Assembly: GCF_001010355.1 (NCBI RefSeq)
Contig: NZ_JPLA01000012.1
Coordinates: 1-64,000, forward strand
Length of the DNA stretch: 64,000 nt
Reading direction: 5' to 3'
Source: Dyella japonica DSM 16301
GTDB taxonomy: Bacteria > Pseudomonadota > Gammaproteobacteria > Xanthomonadales > Rhodanobacteraceae
Every line of letters starts with the position of its first letter. The stretch's first letter is position 1. Shown here piece after piece: positions 26,491 to 34,849 of the stretch. The notes under the pieces are model-generated. The model saw only the letters and a program-made list of their open reading frames with translations, was not told the origin of the DNA and searched no databases. Both the position numbers and the translations under genes were made by a program.

Positions 26491-27546
26491 GTGTTGCGCA
26501 ACCCCACCATCAAGGATGTCGCCAAGCGTTCCGGCGTTTCGCTCAAGACCGTCTCGCGCGTCATCAACCACGAGGCCTCGGTTCGCGCCGATACGCGCGA
26601 AAAGGTCGAGCGCGCGATCGAGGCCCTGGGCTACCAGCCCAATCCTTCCGCGCGCGGTCTGCGCAGCACGCATGCCTATGCGATCGGGCTGGTCTACGAC
26701 AACCCGAACGCGCACTACGTGATCAGCATGCAGGACGGCGTGTTGTCCGCCTGCCGCGAGCGTGGCTTCGGTCTGCTGATCCATCCCTGCGATTCGACCT
26801 CGCCCGATCTGGCGGCGGAACTGTGCGCGCTGGTCGAACGCAATCGACTCGCCGGGCTTGTGCTGGCGCCGCCGATGTCCGAGCAGGCGGAGCTGGTCAA
26901 TACGCTGATCGCCAACGACATCAGCTTCGTGCGCATCATTTCTTCGCGCGACGATCCCCATGACGGCGCACCGTGCGTCTACATCGACGACCGCAGCGCC
27001 GCCTACGCGATCACCGAACACCTGATCCAGATGGGCCACAAGCGCATCGGCTTCCTGTGGGGCGAACCGCACCATCGGTCCAGCCCGGAGCGTTACCAGG
27101 GTTATGCCGACGCGCTGCGCGATTACGGCCTGCCGCTGGACAAGAAGCTGGTGCTGCCCGGCCGCTATGCGTTCGACGATGGTTTCCGCGGCGCCCGCAA
27201 GCTGCTTGCGCTGAAGGATCCGCCGACCGCGATCTTCGGCAGCAACGATGAAATCGCCGCGGGCGTGCTCGCCGCGGCCCGTTCGAGCAACGTGGATGTG
27301 CCGTGGGGGCTGTCCATCGCCGGCTTCGAGGACAGTCCGTTCTCCAAGCAGGCCTGGCCCGCACTTACCACCGCGCGGCAGTCCACCAGCGACATCGGCC
27401 GCCATGCGGCGCTGCAGCTGATGGCCGAATTGCAGCGCAAATCCGGCGCCGCGGTCGAACTGCCGCACAGCGAATGTTTTGTACCCGAATTGGTCGTGCG
27501 TGGATCCACCGCGCCACCGCAAACCCCGGCGCCCCGCAAGGGCTGA
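26491..27546 (+). CDS. nagQ: LacI-family repressor of the GlcNAc regulon (NagQ)
   Basis: 351-residue LacI-family regulator. The N-terminal helix-turn-helix reads TIKDVAKRSGVSLKTVSRVIN, followed by a hinge and a periplasmic-binding-protein-like effector domain. GTG at 26491 is chosen because GGAG lies 6 nt upstream; a TTG 15 nt earlier has no ribosome site. Its gene lies between nagP and nagB, so it very probably recognises the TGACAACGTTGTCA palindromes before glk1, glk2 and nagP, with an amino-sugar phosphate or GlcNAc as inducer. The effector is inferred. Confidence 0.88.
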   Translation: MLRNPTIKDVAKRSGVSLKTVSRVINHEASVRADTREKVERAIEALGYQPNPSARGLRSTHAYAIGLVYDNPNAHYVISMQDGVLSACRERGFGLLIHPCDSTSPDLAAELCALVERNRLAGLVLAPPMSEQAELVNTLIANDISFVRIISSRDDPHDGAPCVYIDDRSAAYAITEHLIQMGHKRIGFLWGEPHHRSSPERYQGYADALRDYGLPLDKKLVLPGRYAFDDGFRGARKLLALKDPPTAIFGSNDEIAAGVLAAARSSNVDVPWGLSIAGFEDSPFSKQAWPALTTARQSTSDIGRHAALQLMAELQRKSGAAVELPHSECFVPELVVRGSTAPPQTPAPRKG

Positions 27547-27608
27547 GGTCGCGCTCGCGCACCTTGGCCTCGCGGCATGCGCCTCGTGCATGTCACCGAG
27601 ATAGGACG

Positions 27609-28643
27609 ATGAAACAAGCAAGCGAGACCCTGATGTACCGCGAGGCCCACGAGGCGGCCGCCGTGGTCGAGCGCCAGCTGCGCGAGAACGCGCCGATCCT
27701 GAAGAAGCTCGGCGAGCAGCTGCGGGCCAAACCGCCCCGCTTCATCGTCACCTGTGCGCGTGGCAGCTCCGATCACGCCGCTGCCTATGCCAAATACGTG
27801 TTCGAGACCCGCCTGGGCCTGATCACCGCGTCGGCTTCGCCGTCCATCTCGTCCATCTACGACGCCGACTTGCATATGGACGGCGCCTTGTTCGTCGCCA
27901 TCTCGCAGTCGGGCAAGAGTCCTGACCTGCTGCGCAGCGCGCAGGCTGCCAAGGACGCCGGCGCCCACGTGGTGGCCCTGGTCAACGTGGAAGATTCCCC
28001 GCTGGCGCAGATGGCCGACACCTTCGTGCCGCTGCGCGCCGGCCCGGAGCTGAGCGTGGCCGCGACCAAGAGCTACCTCGCCACGCTCGCTGCCGTGCTG
28101 CAGCTCACCGCGCACTGGAGCAACGACGCCACGCTGCACGAGGTGGTCGATCGCCTGCCGGACGATCTGCGTCGTGGCTGGGACTGCGACTGGAGCGCGA
28201 TGGTCAAGGGCCTCACCGGTGCGAGCAGCCTGTTCGTGGTCGGCCGCGGTTTTGGTTTCGGCGCCGCGTTGGAAGCAGCGCTCAAGCTCAAGGAAACCTG
28301 CGGACTCCATGCCGAAGCCTTCAGCGCCGCCGAAGTGAAGCACGGCCCGATGGCCATCGTGGGCGCGGACTTTCCGGTGCTGTTCTTCGCCCAGGACGAC
28401 GGCACGCAGGACAACACCATCGCCGTCGCTAACGAGTTCCGCGCGCGCGGCGCGCGCGTCTTCATCGCGGCGCCGGGCAATCACGATCCCGACAAGCTGC
28501 CGCTGCCCGACAACATCGCGCCCATCGTGACGCCGCTGCTGGCCGTGCAGAGTTTCTATCGCGCCGCCAGCGCGCTGTCGCTGGCGCGCGGTTTCGATCC
28601 GGACGTACCGCCGCATCTGCGCAAGGTCACGGAGACCATGTAA
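27609..28643 (+). CDS. nagB: Glucosamine-6-phosphate deaminase, SIS type (NagB-II)
   Basis: 344-residue cytosolic enzyme converting glucosamine 6-phosphate to fructose 6-phosphate and ammonia. It is the SIS-domain form related to the isomerase half of GlmS, not the classic NagB fold. Two SIS domains are visible: TCARGSSDHAAAYAKY and ISQSGKSPDLL in the first, VVGRGFGFGAALEAALKLKETC in the second. SVAATKSYLATLA and FSAAEVKHGPMA carry the catalytic region. No glutaminase domain is present, as expected. The stop overlaps the nagA start by 1 nt (TAATG). Confidence 0.93.
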   Translation: MKQASETLMYREAHEAAAVVERQLRENAPILKKLGEQLRAKPPRFIVTCARGSSDHAAAYAKYVFETRLGLITASASPSISSIYDADLHMDGALFVAISQSGKSPDLLRSAQAAKDAGAHVVALVNVEDSPLAQMADTFVPLRAGPELSVAATKSYLATLAAVLQLTAHWSNDATLHEVVDRLPDDLRRGWDCDWSAMVKGLTGASSLFVVGRGFGFGAALEAALKLKETCGLHAEAFSAAEVKHGPMAIVGADFPVLFFAQDDGTQDNTIAVANEFRARGARVFIAAPGNHDPDKLPLPDNIAPIVTPLLAVQSFYRAASALSLARGFDPDVPPHLRKVTETM

Positions 28644-29797
28644 TGGGCACGCCACTGACCGCACTCATCAATGCTCGCCTGCTGACCGATCACGGTCCGC
28701 GCGAGGGACTGGCTGTGCTGGTGCGCGGCGAGCGCATCGAAGCGATCGTGCGCGAGGACGACAAGCGCATTGCGGATGCCACGAAGCACGATCTCAAGCG
28801 CCAATTGCTGCTGCCCGGCTTCATCGATGTGCAGGTCAACGGCGGCGGCGGCGTGCTGTTCAATGCCGAACCCACAGTGGAGGCACTGGCGACCATCGGC
28901 GCCGCGCACCGCAAGTTCGGCACCACGGGGTTTCTGCCCACCCTGATCACCGATACCGCGGACGTGATGCGCAAGGCGCTCGATGCGGTGGACGCTGCTA
29001 TCGACCAGGGCGTGCCCGGCGTGCTGGGCATCCATCTCGAAGGGCCGTTTCTCGCCACCGCGCGCAAAGGCATCCACGATGCCTCGCTGTTCCGCCTGCC
29101 CGATGCCGACGACATCGCCGCGATCACGCGCAATCGCCGTGGCGTGGTGATGCTTACGCTGGCGGTGGAAGAAGTGCCGCGCGACACCATTCGCCAGCTC
29201 AGCGAAGCCGGTGTGCTCGTCGTCGCCGGCCACACTGCCGCCACGTATCACGCCACGCGTGCCGCGCTCGATGCCGGCGTGTGCGGCTTCACCCATCTGT
29301 ACAACGCGATGACGCCGCTGGGCAGCCGTGAGCCCGGCGTGGTCGGCGCGGCGCTGGACGATCCGCACAGCTGGTGCGGCCTGATCGTCGACGGCCATCA
29401 CGTGCATCCGGTCGCGCTGCGCGTGGCGATTGCTGCGAAGGCCAAGGGCAAGAGCGTGCTGGTCACCGACGCGATGCCGCCGGTGGGCGCGGACAGTCCC
29501 GAGTACGTGCTCAACGGCCAGACCATCATCGCCCGCGACGGCATCTGCCAGAGCGACGACGGCGTGCTCGCGGGCTCCGCGCTGGATATGGCCACGGGCG
29601 TGCGCAATCTGGTCAACATGGTCGGCCTGCCGCTGGCCGAAGCCTCGCGCATGGCCAGCGCCTATCCTGCCGCGTGGCTGGGACTGGATCGTACGCATGG
29701 TCGACTCGTCGCAGGGCAGCAGGCGGATTTCGCCGTGATGGACGAGAAGCTGGTGGTGACGGAGACGTGGATTTCAGGCGTGCGTTACGAGGCCTGA
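28643..29797 (+). CDS. nagA: N-acetylglucosamine-6-phosphate deacetylase
   Basis: 384-residue amidohydrolase that removes acetate from GlcNAc-6-phosphate before NagB acts. PGFIDVQVNGGGGV and GVLGIHLEGPFLA give the metal and catalytic Glu region, GHTAATYHATRAALDAGV and FTHLYNAMTPLG the His ligands and substrate loop, and VLVTDAMPPVG the catalytic Asp. Length fits the family. The start codon shares a base with the nagB stop, so the two are translationally coupled. It ends the nagPQBA operon; two REP-like palindromes follow. Confidence 0.95.
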   Translation: MGTPLTALINARLLTDHGPREGLAVLVRGERIEAIVREDDKRIADATKHDLKRQLLLPGFIDVQVNGGGGVLFNAEPTVEALATIGAAHRKFGTTGFLPTLITDTADVMRKALDAVDAAIDQGVPGVLGIHLEGPFLATARKGIHDASLFRLPDADDIAAITRNRRGVVMLTLAVEEVPRDTIRQLSEAGVLVVAGHTAATYHATRAALDAGVCGFTHLYNAMTPLGSREPGVVGAALDDPHSWCGLIVDGHHVHPVALRVAIAAKAKGKSVLVTDAMPPVGADSPEYVLNGQTIIARDGICQSDDGVLAGSALDMATGVRNLVNMVGLPLAEASRMASAYPAAWLGLDRTHGRLVAGQQADFAVMDEKLVVTETWISGVRYEA

Positions 29798-29810
29798 TGC
29801 ATGGCTCTTT

Positions 29811-29890
29811 GTGGGAGGCCACCCTGTGGGCGACTGGTGTGACGCAACGTCACACCGCCCTCGGGGCGTCGCGCACAGGGTGCGCTCCCA
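29811..29890. repeat. REP-like palindrome, family A (copy R2, left of doublet)
   Basis: Imperfect inverted repeat GTGGGAGGCCACCC...GGGTGCGCTCCCAC immediately after nagA. It pairs with R3 to make a doublet with 108 nt from start to start. The left arm has two changes relative to R1 while the right arm is unchanged. Confidence 0.8.
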
Positions 29891-29918
29891 CAGAAACATC
29901 GAACCTTGACGCACCCTT

Positions 29919-29998
29919 GTAGGAGCCCACCTTGTGGGCGACCGCGACGCTCGGCGTCGCCGCTCTGTCGGCTGGTCGCGCACAGGGTGCGCTCCCAC
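29919..29998. repeat. REP-like palindrome, family A (copy R3, right of doublet)
   Basis: Inverted repeat GTAGGAGCCCACC...GGTGCGCTCCCAC. The linker before it contains TTGACGCACCC, matching TTGACGCAGCC in the R4/R5 doublet, so the two doublets are copies of one composite element. Confidence 0.8.
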
Positions 29999-30024
29999 AA
30001 CGAAGGGTCATCGCCGGACAGTGC

Positions 30025-31749
30025 TTACTCGTACACGTGCAACCGATTGAAGATCCACGCGTGGTACGACTTCACCAGGTCCGGCTGCGCGCAATCGGTA
30101 TACAACCCGTTGCAGCGCGTGCGCAGCGAGATCGCCGCCGAGAAATACGGATCGGTCGGCAGGTCAGCAGCCTGCAGCACCATGCTCGGCAGCAGGGCGA
30201 TGTCGAGCATCGGGTAATGCGGCAGGTTCGCACCCTGGAAGTTGCTCTTGATCATGTAATAGGTGAGGTAGTCCTTGACCGAGGACAACTCATCCGGCCA
30301 CGTGCGCGGCATCTCGCGGATCAAACCGCTGAACGAGGGCTGGTGATCGCCGAAGTGCACGATGACGGTAGGCTGCGCGCGATCAAGGAAATCATGTTCC
30401 AGGCCGTGCATCGCCGCGTCGGAGTTGTGCAGGTTCGCCAGGTAGGTGTTGAAGTTGAGCGACTCGCGCGTCGGCAGGCCCTTGAGCACGCCCTTGTTGA
30501 ACGGCGCCGGCAGCGACGACAACGGATCGGTGTCGTGCGGGCCGTGCTGCGCCAGGGTCAGGATCATCACGAAGACGGGCTGGCCCGGCTTCTTCACCTT
30601 GTCGTAGACGCGCTTGGCCGCGTCGAACATTTGCTTGTCGGTCTCTTCCCACTCTTCCAGACCCAGCTGGCCGGCATCGTAGAACTGATCGAAGCCATAG
30701 GCACGATAGGCGTTGCGTCCGTTGAGGAAGGCACCATTGGTCGGATAGATCGCCACGGTGAGATAGCCTAGGCGCTGCAGCTGGCGCGGCAGGCTGTCCT
30801 GCACGTGCGGGGCAAGCACGTACGGGGCGTACATGCCGCCCGGACCGAAGATGTCCTGCGGCATGCCGGTCAGCGTGGCGAATTCGCTTACCCAGGTGCC
30901 ACCGCCAAAGGTGTGCACGCGCATCGGGCCGGTCGAGCGCGTGCGCACGTCCGGCTTGAACATCGCCACGCGGCATTCGGGGATATTGCACTGGGTGAAG
31001 TTGGACGGGTTGAAGGTGCTCTCTTCCAGCACCTGCACGATGTCCGGATACGATTCGGGCGAGCGCGGGATCGCGGCCGGTTCGCCCGACGCCGTGGAAC
31101 CCCACTCCTGCTCGGCCTGGGCGTCATCGCCCATGTCCGGCATGCGCACGTCCGAGTCGCTGAAGTTGACGAAGAAGTTGGTGATCTGCGCGTCGTCGGA
31201 GAGCTTCTCCCACACGTTGCGCGCATGCACCTCGGCGAACGGGCCGTTCGGCAGCAGGCACACCCAGAACGCCAGCCCCCACAGCGCCATGCCACCCAGG
31301 CGCACGCTCCACGCACGACGGCGGCTGAGATGCGCCACCAGTCGACGATCGAAATGCCACACCGCCCACAGCACCAGCGGCGTCACCACGCACACCACCA
31401 GGGACAGCATCCACAGGTGCGGGTAATGGCCCAGCGTTTCGAGCAGGCTGCTGCGCGCGTAATAGACGAAGTCCGCCGGCATCAGCGGCGAATCGAGGTA
31501 GCGCAGCTTCATCACGGACAGGAAGTTCAGCCCGAGGAACAGGCCGCCGCTCAGCACCAGGGCCGTGGCCGGACGCGCGAACGCCGACAGCAGCATGCCG
31601 AACGCACACACCATCAGCGCGATCACGAACGCCTGCTGCAACAAGGCGGGCTCGCGCAGCGCGGTCATGTTGACGCAGAACAGGAAAAATCCTGCCGCGA
31701 CCAGCCATGGTCCGGTTTTCTTCAGAAAGCCTAGTGTTCGTTGCGGCAT
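30025..31749 (-). CDS. Membrane-anchored sulfatase/LTA-synthase-like hydrolase-transferase
   Basis: 574-residue inner-membrane protein. About five membrane helices occupy residues 12-170, followed by a large periplasmic alkaline-phosphatase-superfamily domain. QVLEESTFNPS at about 239-249 carries the likely nucleophile Thr245 with the preceding metal-binding Glu. The Gly-rich TFGGGTWVSEFATLTG follows near 280, and HFGDHQPSF near the C-terminus gives metal ligands. This layout is that of phosphoglycerol or phosphoethanolamine transferases acting on periplasmic glucans, lipid A or teichoic acids. The donor and acceptor cannot be told. The gene stands alone, divergent from the 5'-nucleotidase. 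Confidence 0.8.
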   Translation of the reverse strand: MPQRTLGFLKKTGPWLVAAGFFLFCVNMTALREPALLQQAFVIALMVCAFGMLLSAFARPATALVLSGGLFLGLNFLSVMKLRYLDSPLMPADFVYYARSSLLETLGHYPHLWMLSLVVCVVTPLVLWAVWHFDRRLVAHLSRRRAWSVRLGGMALWGLAFWVCLLPNGPFAEVHARNVWEKLSDDAQITNFFVNFSDSDVRMPDMGDDAQAEQEWGSTASGEPAAIPRSPESYPDIVQVLEESTFNPSNFTQCNIPECRVAMFKPDVRTRSTGPMRVHTFGGGTWVSEFATLTGMPQDIFGPGGMYAPYVLAPHVQDSLPRQLQRLGYLTVAIYPTNGAFLNGRNAYRAYGFDQFYDAGQLGLEEWEETDKQMFDAAKRVYDKVKKPGQPVFVMILTLAQHGPHDTDPLSSLPAPFNKGVLKGLPTRESLNFNTYLANLHNSDAAMHGLEHDFLDRAQPTVIVHFGDHQPSFSGLIREMPRTWPDELSSVKDYLTYYMIKSNFQGANLPHYPMLDIALLPSMVLQAADLPTDPYFSAAISLRTRCNGLYTDCAQPDLVKSYHAWIFNRLHVYE

Positions 31750-31942
31750 GGTCGAGAGGCCCCCTGTTTGGCCCGGGTGTCATTCGAGCGCAATTCTACG
31801 GACTTGCAACTGTCACATGCACAATGGCCGGCAACGGCCAAACGGCGGCCCCATGCGGTTCAGCAGCCGTTGCGCCGGCAAGCGGACATGCCGATCTGCT
31901 AGGTTTCCCGGTTTCCCCCGTTGCCCACCCATGGACAGGCCG

Positions 31943-33931
31943 ATGACCCACCGCCTTCTTCCCCTCGCCGCCCTCGCCGCCGCCGTGCTGGCCGGCTGCG
32001 CCAGCCAGGCCACCCGCCATTCCACCGCCCTGCCCGACGGCAGCCGCGCCCAGGTGGCGATCCTGGAAACCACCGACGTCCACTCCAACGTGCTCAGCTA
32101 CGACTATTACAAGCAGCGCGAGGACGACACCGTGGGCTACGAGCGCGTGGCCACCCTGATCCGCCGGGCCCGGGCGCAGTACCCCAACAGCTTCCTGTTC
32201 GACAGCGGCGACACCATCCAGGGCAGCGTGCTGGCCGACTACCAGTCGCTGGTGAAGCCGGTGGGCTGCGACGAGGAACTGGGCATCTACCGCGCCATGG
32301 ACGCCATGGGCTACGACGGCGGCACCGCCGGCAACCACGAGTTCAACTACGGCCTGGGCTTTCTCTCCCAGGTCACCGGCACGCCGATGAACGTGGAGGG
32401 CGGCCACGCCAACCACTGCGCTGGCCCGCATTTCCCGCTGGTGCTGTCCAATGTGTTCAGCAGCCGCGACGGCGCGCCGATCTTCAAGCCCTGGACGGTG
32501 GTGCAGAAGGACATCACCGTGACCGGCCCGGATGGCAGTACGCGCAAAGTGCCGCTCAAGGTCGGCATCATCGGCTTCACGCCGCCGCCGATCCTGGACT
32601 GGGACAAGCAGAACCTGGCCGGCAAGGTGACCGTCACCGGCGTGGTCGAAGCCGCCCAGAAATACCTGCCGGAGCTGGAAGCGCAGCACCCGGACCTCGT
32701 CGTCGCCGTGCTGCACGGCGGCCTCAATACCGCGCCGTACACGCCCGACATGGAGAACGGCGGCTGGTACCTGGCCGGCGTACCCGGCATCGACGTGCTG
32801 CTGATGGGCCATTCGCACACGGAGTTCCCGGGCCCACACTACAAGGGCATGAAGGACGTGGACGCCGAACGCGGCTTCGTGCGCGGCAAGCCGGCGGTGA
32901 TGGGCGGCTTTTTCGGCAAGGACCTGGGCGTGATCGACCTGGCGCTGCAGCGCAAGGACGGCCACTGGGTGATCGACGACAGCCAGACGCACAGCGAAGT
33001 GCGCCCGATCTGCCCCAAGAAGAACGAGTGCGTGCCGGCGGACCCGGCCATTGCGCCGCTGGTGAAGCAGGCGCACGAAGCGGCCGTGCAATACGTCAAC
33101 ACGCCGATCGGCGAGACGCGCGTGCATCTGAGCAGCTACTTCGCCGACGAGGGCAATATGACGGCGCTGGCGCCAATCAACGCGGCCATGCGCGACTACG
33201 TGCAAAGCGAGTTGCCCAAGACGCATCCGGAGCTGGCCAAGCTGCCGGTGCTCTCGGCCGCCGCGGCGTTCCGCACCGGCTTCGGCGGTCCGGATGACTA
33301 CACCGACATTGCCGTCGGCCCGCTCACCCTGCGCAGCGCCGCGGATCTGTACTTCTATCCGAACACGCTCTCGGCGGTGAAGGTGGACGGTGCCGGCCTG
33401 AAGGCCTGGCTGGAAAAAGCGGCCGAGCGTTTCAACCGCATCGACCCCAGCAAGGACGGCGTGCAGGAACTGATCAGCGACCGCCTGCCTGGTTACAACT
33501 TCGACCAGATCCAAGGCGAGCTGAGCTACCAGATCGACGTGACCAAGCCGGCCGGCGAGCGCATCGTCAAGCTCAGCTACAGGGGCAAGCCGGTGAAGCC
33601 GGACCAGCCATTCGTGGTGGCCACCAACAACTACCGCGCCAGCGGCGGCGGCAACTTCCCGGGTCTGGACGGCAACAACATCGTGCTGGCCGCACCCGAC
33701 GGCGCCCGCGAAATCCTGGCCAAGTGGCTGCAGCGCAAGCAGACCCTGACCGCCAAGGACTTGCCCGCCACGTCGTGGCATTTCGTGCCGGTGAAGACGC
33801 GCGGCGAGGTGGTGTTCAAAGCTGCCTCGAACAAGCAGGACGTGGCACGCGAAGCGGGGCTGAAGAACATCCGCCAGCTCAAGGACAACGGCGACGGCAC
33901 GGCGCTGTACGCGATCGACTTGTCGCACTGA
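31943..33931 (+). CDS. cpdB: Bifunctional 2',3'-cyclic-nucleotide 2'-phosphodiesterase/3'-nucleotidase lipoprotein
   Basis: 662-residue exported metallophosphatase of the 5'-nucleotidase family. The lipobox LAGC lies at residues 19-22 of a signal peptide, so it is a lipoprotein. The N-terminal metallophosphoesterase domain shows LETTDVHSNVL, FDSGDTIQGS, GNHEFNYGLGFL and GHSHTEFPG metal-binding motifs. The C-terminal 5'-nucleotidase domain includes KLPVLSAAAAFRTGFGG and VVATNNYRASGGGNFPG. It should salvage nucleotides in the periplasm. The ATG at 31943 follows GGACAGG; an ATG 12 nt upstream lacks a ribosome site. CpdB rather than UshA is favoured by the overall motif set. Confidence 0.9.
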   Translation: MTHRLLPLAALAAAVLAGCASQATRHSTALPDGSRAQVAILETTDVHSNVLSYDYYKQREDDTVGYERVATLIRRARAQYPNSFLFDSGDTIQGSVLADYQSLVKPVGCDEELGIYRAMDAMGYDGGTAGNHEFNYGLGFLSQVTGTPMNVEGGHANHCAGPHFPLVLSNVFSSRDGAPIFKPWTVVQKDITVTGPDGSTRKVPLKVGIIGFTPPPILDWDKQNLAGKVTVTGVVEAAQKYLPELEAQHPDLVVAVLHGGLNTAPYTPDMENGGWYLAGVPGIDVLLMGHSHTEFPGPHYKGMKDVDAERGFVRGKPAVMGGFFGKDLGVIDLALQRKDGHWVIDDSQTHSEVRPICPKKNECVPADPAIAPLVKQAHEAAVQYVNTPIGETRVHLSSYFADEGNMTALAPINAAMRDYVQSELPKTHPELAKLPVLSAAAAFRTGFGGPDDYTDIAVGPLTLRSAADLYFYPNTLSAVKVDGAGLKAWLEKAAERFNRIDPSKDGVQELISDRLPGYNFDQIQGELSYQIDVTKPAGERIVKLSYRGKPVKPDQPFVVATNNYRASGGGNFPGLDGNNIVLAAPDGAREILAKWLQRKQTLTAKDLPATSWHFVPVKTRGEVVFKAASNKQDVAREAGLKNIRQLKDNGDGTALYAIDLSH

Positions 33932-34008
33932 GCCAGGCACTGGCGGCGCACGCGCGGCGGCGTAGACTGCGCCGCGCGTTCACCCACGGCATGCCCGGAG
34001 GCAAAGCC

Positions 34009-34260
34009 ATGCAAGGCGACAAGACCTACTGGTTCCCCGCTAAACGTTACGGTTGGGGTTGGGGTTTTCCCACCACGTGGCAGGGCTTGCTGGTCTTGTT
34101 CGGGTACATCGCCTTGATGGGCTGCGGCACGGTGTGGTTGAAGGCCGAGCATGCGCAGGGCTGGTTCCTGGCCTATGCGTTCGCGCTTACGGCGGTGCTG
34201 CTGTTTGTTTGCTGGTTCAAGGGCGAGCCGGCGAGCTGGCGCTGGGGCGATCGGGACTGA
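34009..34260 (+). CDS. Small two-helix membrane protein of unknown function
   Basis: 83-residue protein that starts MQGDKTYWFPAKRYGWGWG. It has two hydrophobic segments (about residues 25-42 and 54-71) and a charged, Trp-rich end (ASWRWGDRD). The start is supported by a perfect GGAGG with a 7-nt spacer. I do not recognise a named family beyond conserved hypothetical membrane proteins. It sits downstream of cpdB with its own leader and is followed by a repeat doublet. Confidence 0.7.
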   Translation: MQGDKTYWFPAKRYGWGWGFPTTWQGLLVLFGYIALMGCGTVWLKAEHAQGWFLAYAFALTAVLLFVCWFKGEPASWRWGDRD

Positions 34261-34266
34261 GCGTTT

Positions 34267-34347
34267 GTTGAAGGCCACGCTGTGGGCGACCGCCGCGTAA
34301 CGTCGTCATCGCTCCGTAGGGTGGTCGCGCACAGGGTGCGCTCCTAC
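34267..34347. repeat. REP-like palindrome, family A (copy R4, left of doublet)
   Basis: The right arm GGTCGCGCACAGGG...CTCCTAC is well kept; the left arm is degraded (GTTGAAGGCCACGCTG). It forms a doublet with R5, start-to-start 108 nt, the same as R2/R3. Confidence 0.75.
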
Positions 34348-34374
34348 AAGAAGCCTCCAGCTTGACGCAGCCTC

Positions 34375-34455
34375 GTAGGAGCCCACCCTGTGGGCGACCG
34401 CGGCGCGGCAGCGTCGCCGCTTCGTAGGTGGGTCGCGCACAGGGTGCGCTCCTAC
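34375..34455. repeat. REP-like palindrome, family A (copy R5, right of doublet)
   Basis: Inverted repeat GTAGGAGCCCACCCTG...CAGGGTGCGCTCCTAC. Together with R4 it reproduces the R2/R3 composite, including the TTGACGCA linker. Confidence 0.8.
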
Positions 34456-34564
34456 AAGAGCGGTTCGCGCAGGTGAGGCATTGAACTGCTACACCGCTGC
34501 AACACCTTGTATCGCCGGCTCGACGACCTCGCCCAAAGCGCGCCAAAAGTTTCAAACGAATCTG

Positions 34565-34594
34565 TTGACTGCAGTGCAGCATCGGGCCTAAGGT
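34565..34594 (+). promoter_or_regulatory. thr operon promoter
   Basis: TTGACT (34565-34570), an 18-nt spacer and TAAGGT (34589-34594). The predicted transcription start falls at about 34601, which is also the first base of the Thr-rich leader reading frame. Its layout closely matches the leu promoter at 52301-52329. Confidence 0.65.
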
Positions 34595-34600
34595 CAAGCC

Positions 34601-34753
34601 ATGTCGCCGTCCATTGCGCCAGCACGCATGTTCCCGCACCCGGTCCACACCGGGGCCGCGTCGCTGTTCGCCGGTGCCATGACCCTCGCCACCACGACCA
34701 CCACCACGACCACTATTACCACCAGGTCGGGGTGGAGCTGCGTGCGCGAATAA
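34601..34753 (+). CDS. thrL: thr operon leader peptide (Thr-rich), probably leaderless
   Basis: 50-residue reading frame that begins MSPSIAPARMFPHP. Residues 31-41 are eight Thr, one Ile and two Thr (34691-34723), the classic composition of a threonine attenuator that senses charged tRNA-Thr and tRNA-Ile. A stop follows at 34751, about 100 nt before the homoserine dehydrogenase start. The ATG at 34601 coincides with the predicted transcription start. An internal ATG at 34679 would give a 24-residue peptide, closer in size to E. coli ThrL, but it has no Shine-Dalgarno. Threonine control of the operon is strongly implied either way. Confidence 0.75.
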   Translation: MSPSIAPARMFPHPVHTGAASLFAGAMTLATTTTTTTTITTRSGWSCVRE

Positions 34754-34768
34754 GTTTCTGACGCAAAC

Positions 34769-34793
34769 GGCCCCGCCCTCGATGAGGCGGGCC
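34769..34793 (+). terminator. GC-rich hairpin of the thr leader
   Basis: GGCCCCGCC pairs with GGCGGGCC (one bulge) around an 8-nt loop, 15 nt after the leader stop. No T-run follows, so it is a poor intrinsic terminator. It may be a pause or Rho-assisted element, or the remains of the attenuator. Confidence 0.4.
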
Positions 34794-34849
34794 GGCGCAT
34801 TCTCCGACTCCCCTCCGCGAGCACGGGCCATCCACAAGGAGAGGCCATC

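Noticed and set aside
29811..29998. Regularly spaced repeats resembling a short CRISPR array
   Set aside because: The units are 80-nt palindromes in pairs only, spacers are conserved rather than unique, and no cas gene is near.
34507..34761. 84-codon His-rich frame (a run of HHDHHHDHYYH type residues) that looks like a metal-binding peptide
   Set aside because: It is the shifted reading of the ACC/ACG threonine codons of the thr leader; the in-phase leader explains the sequence.
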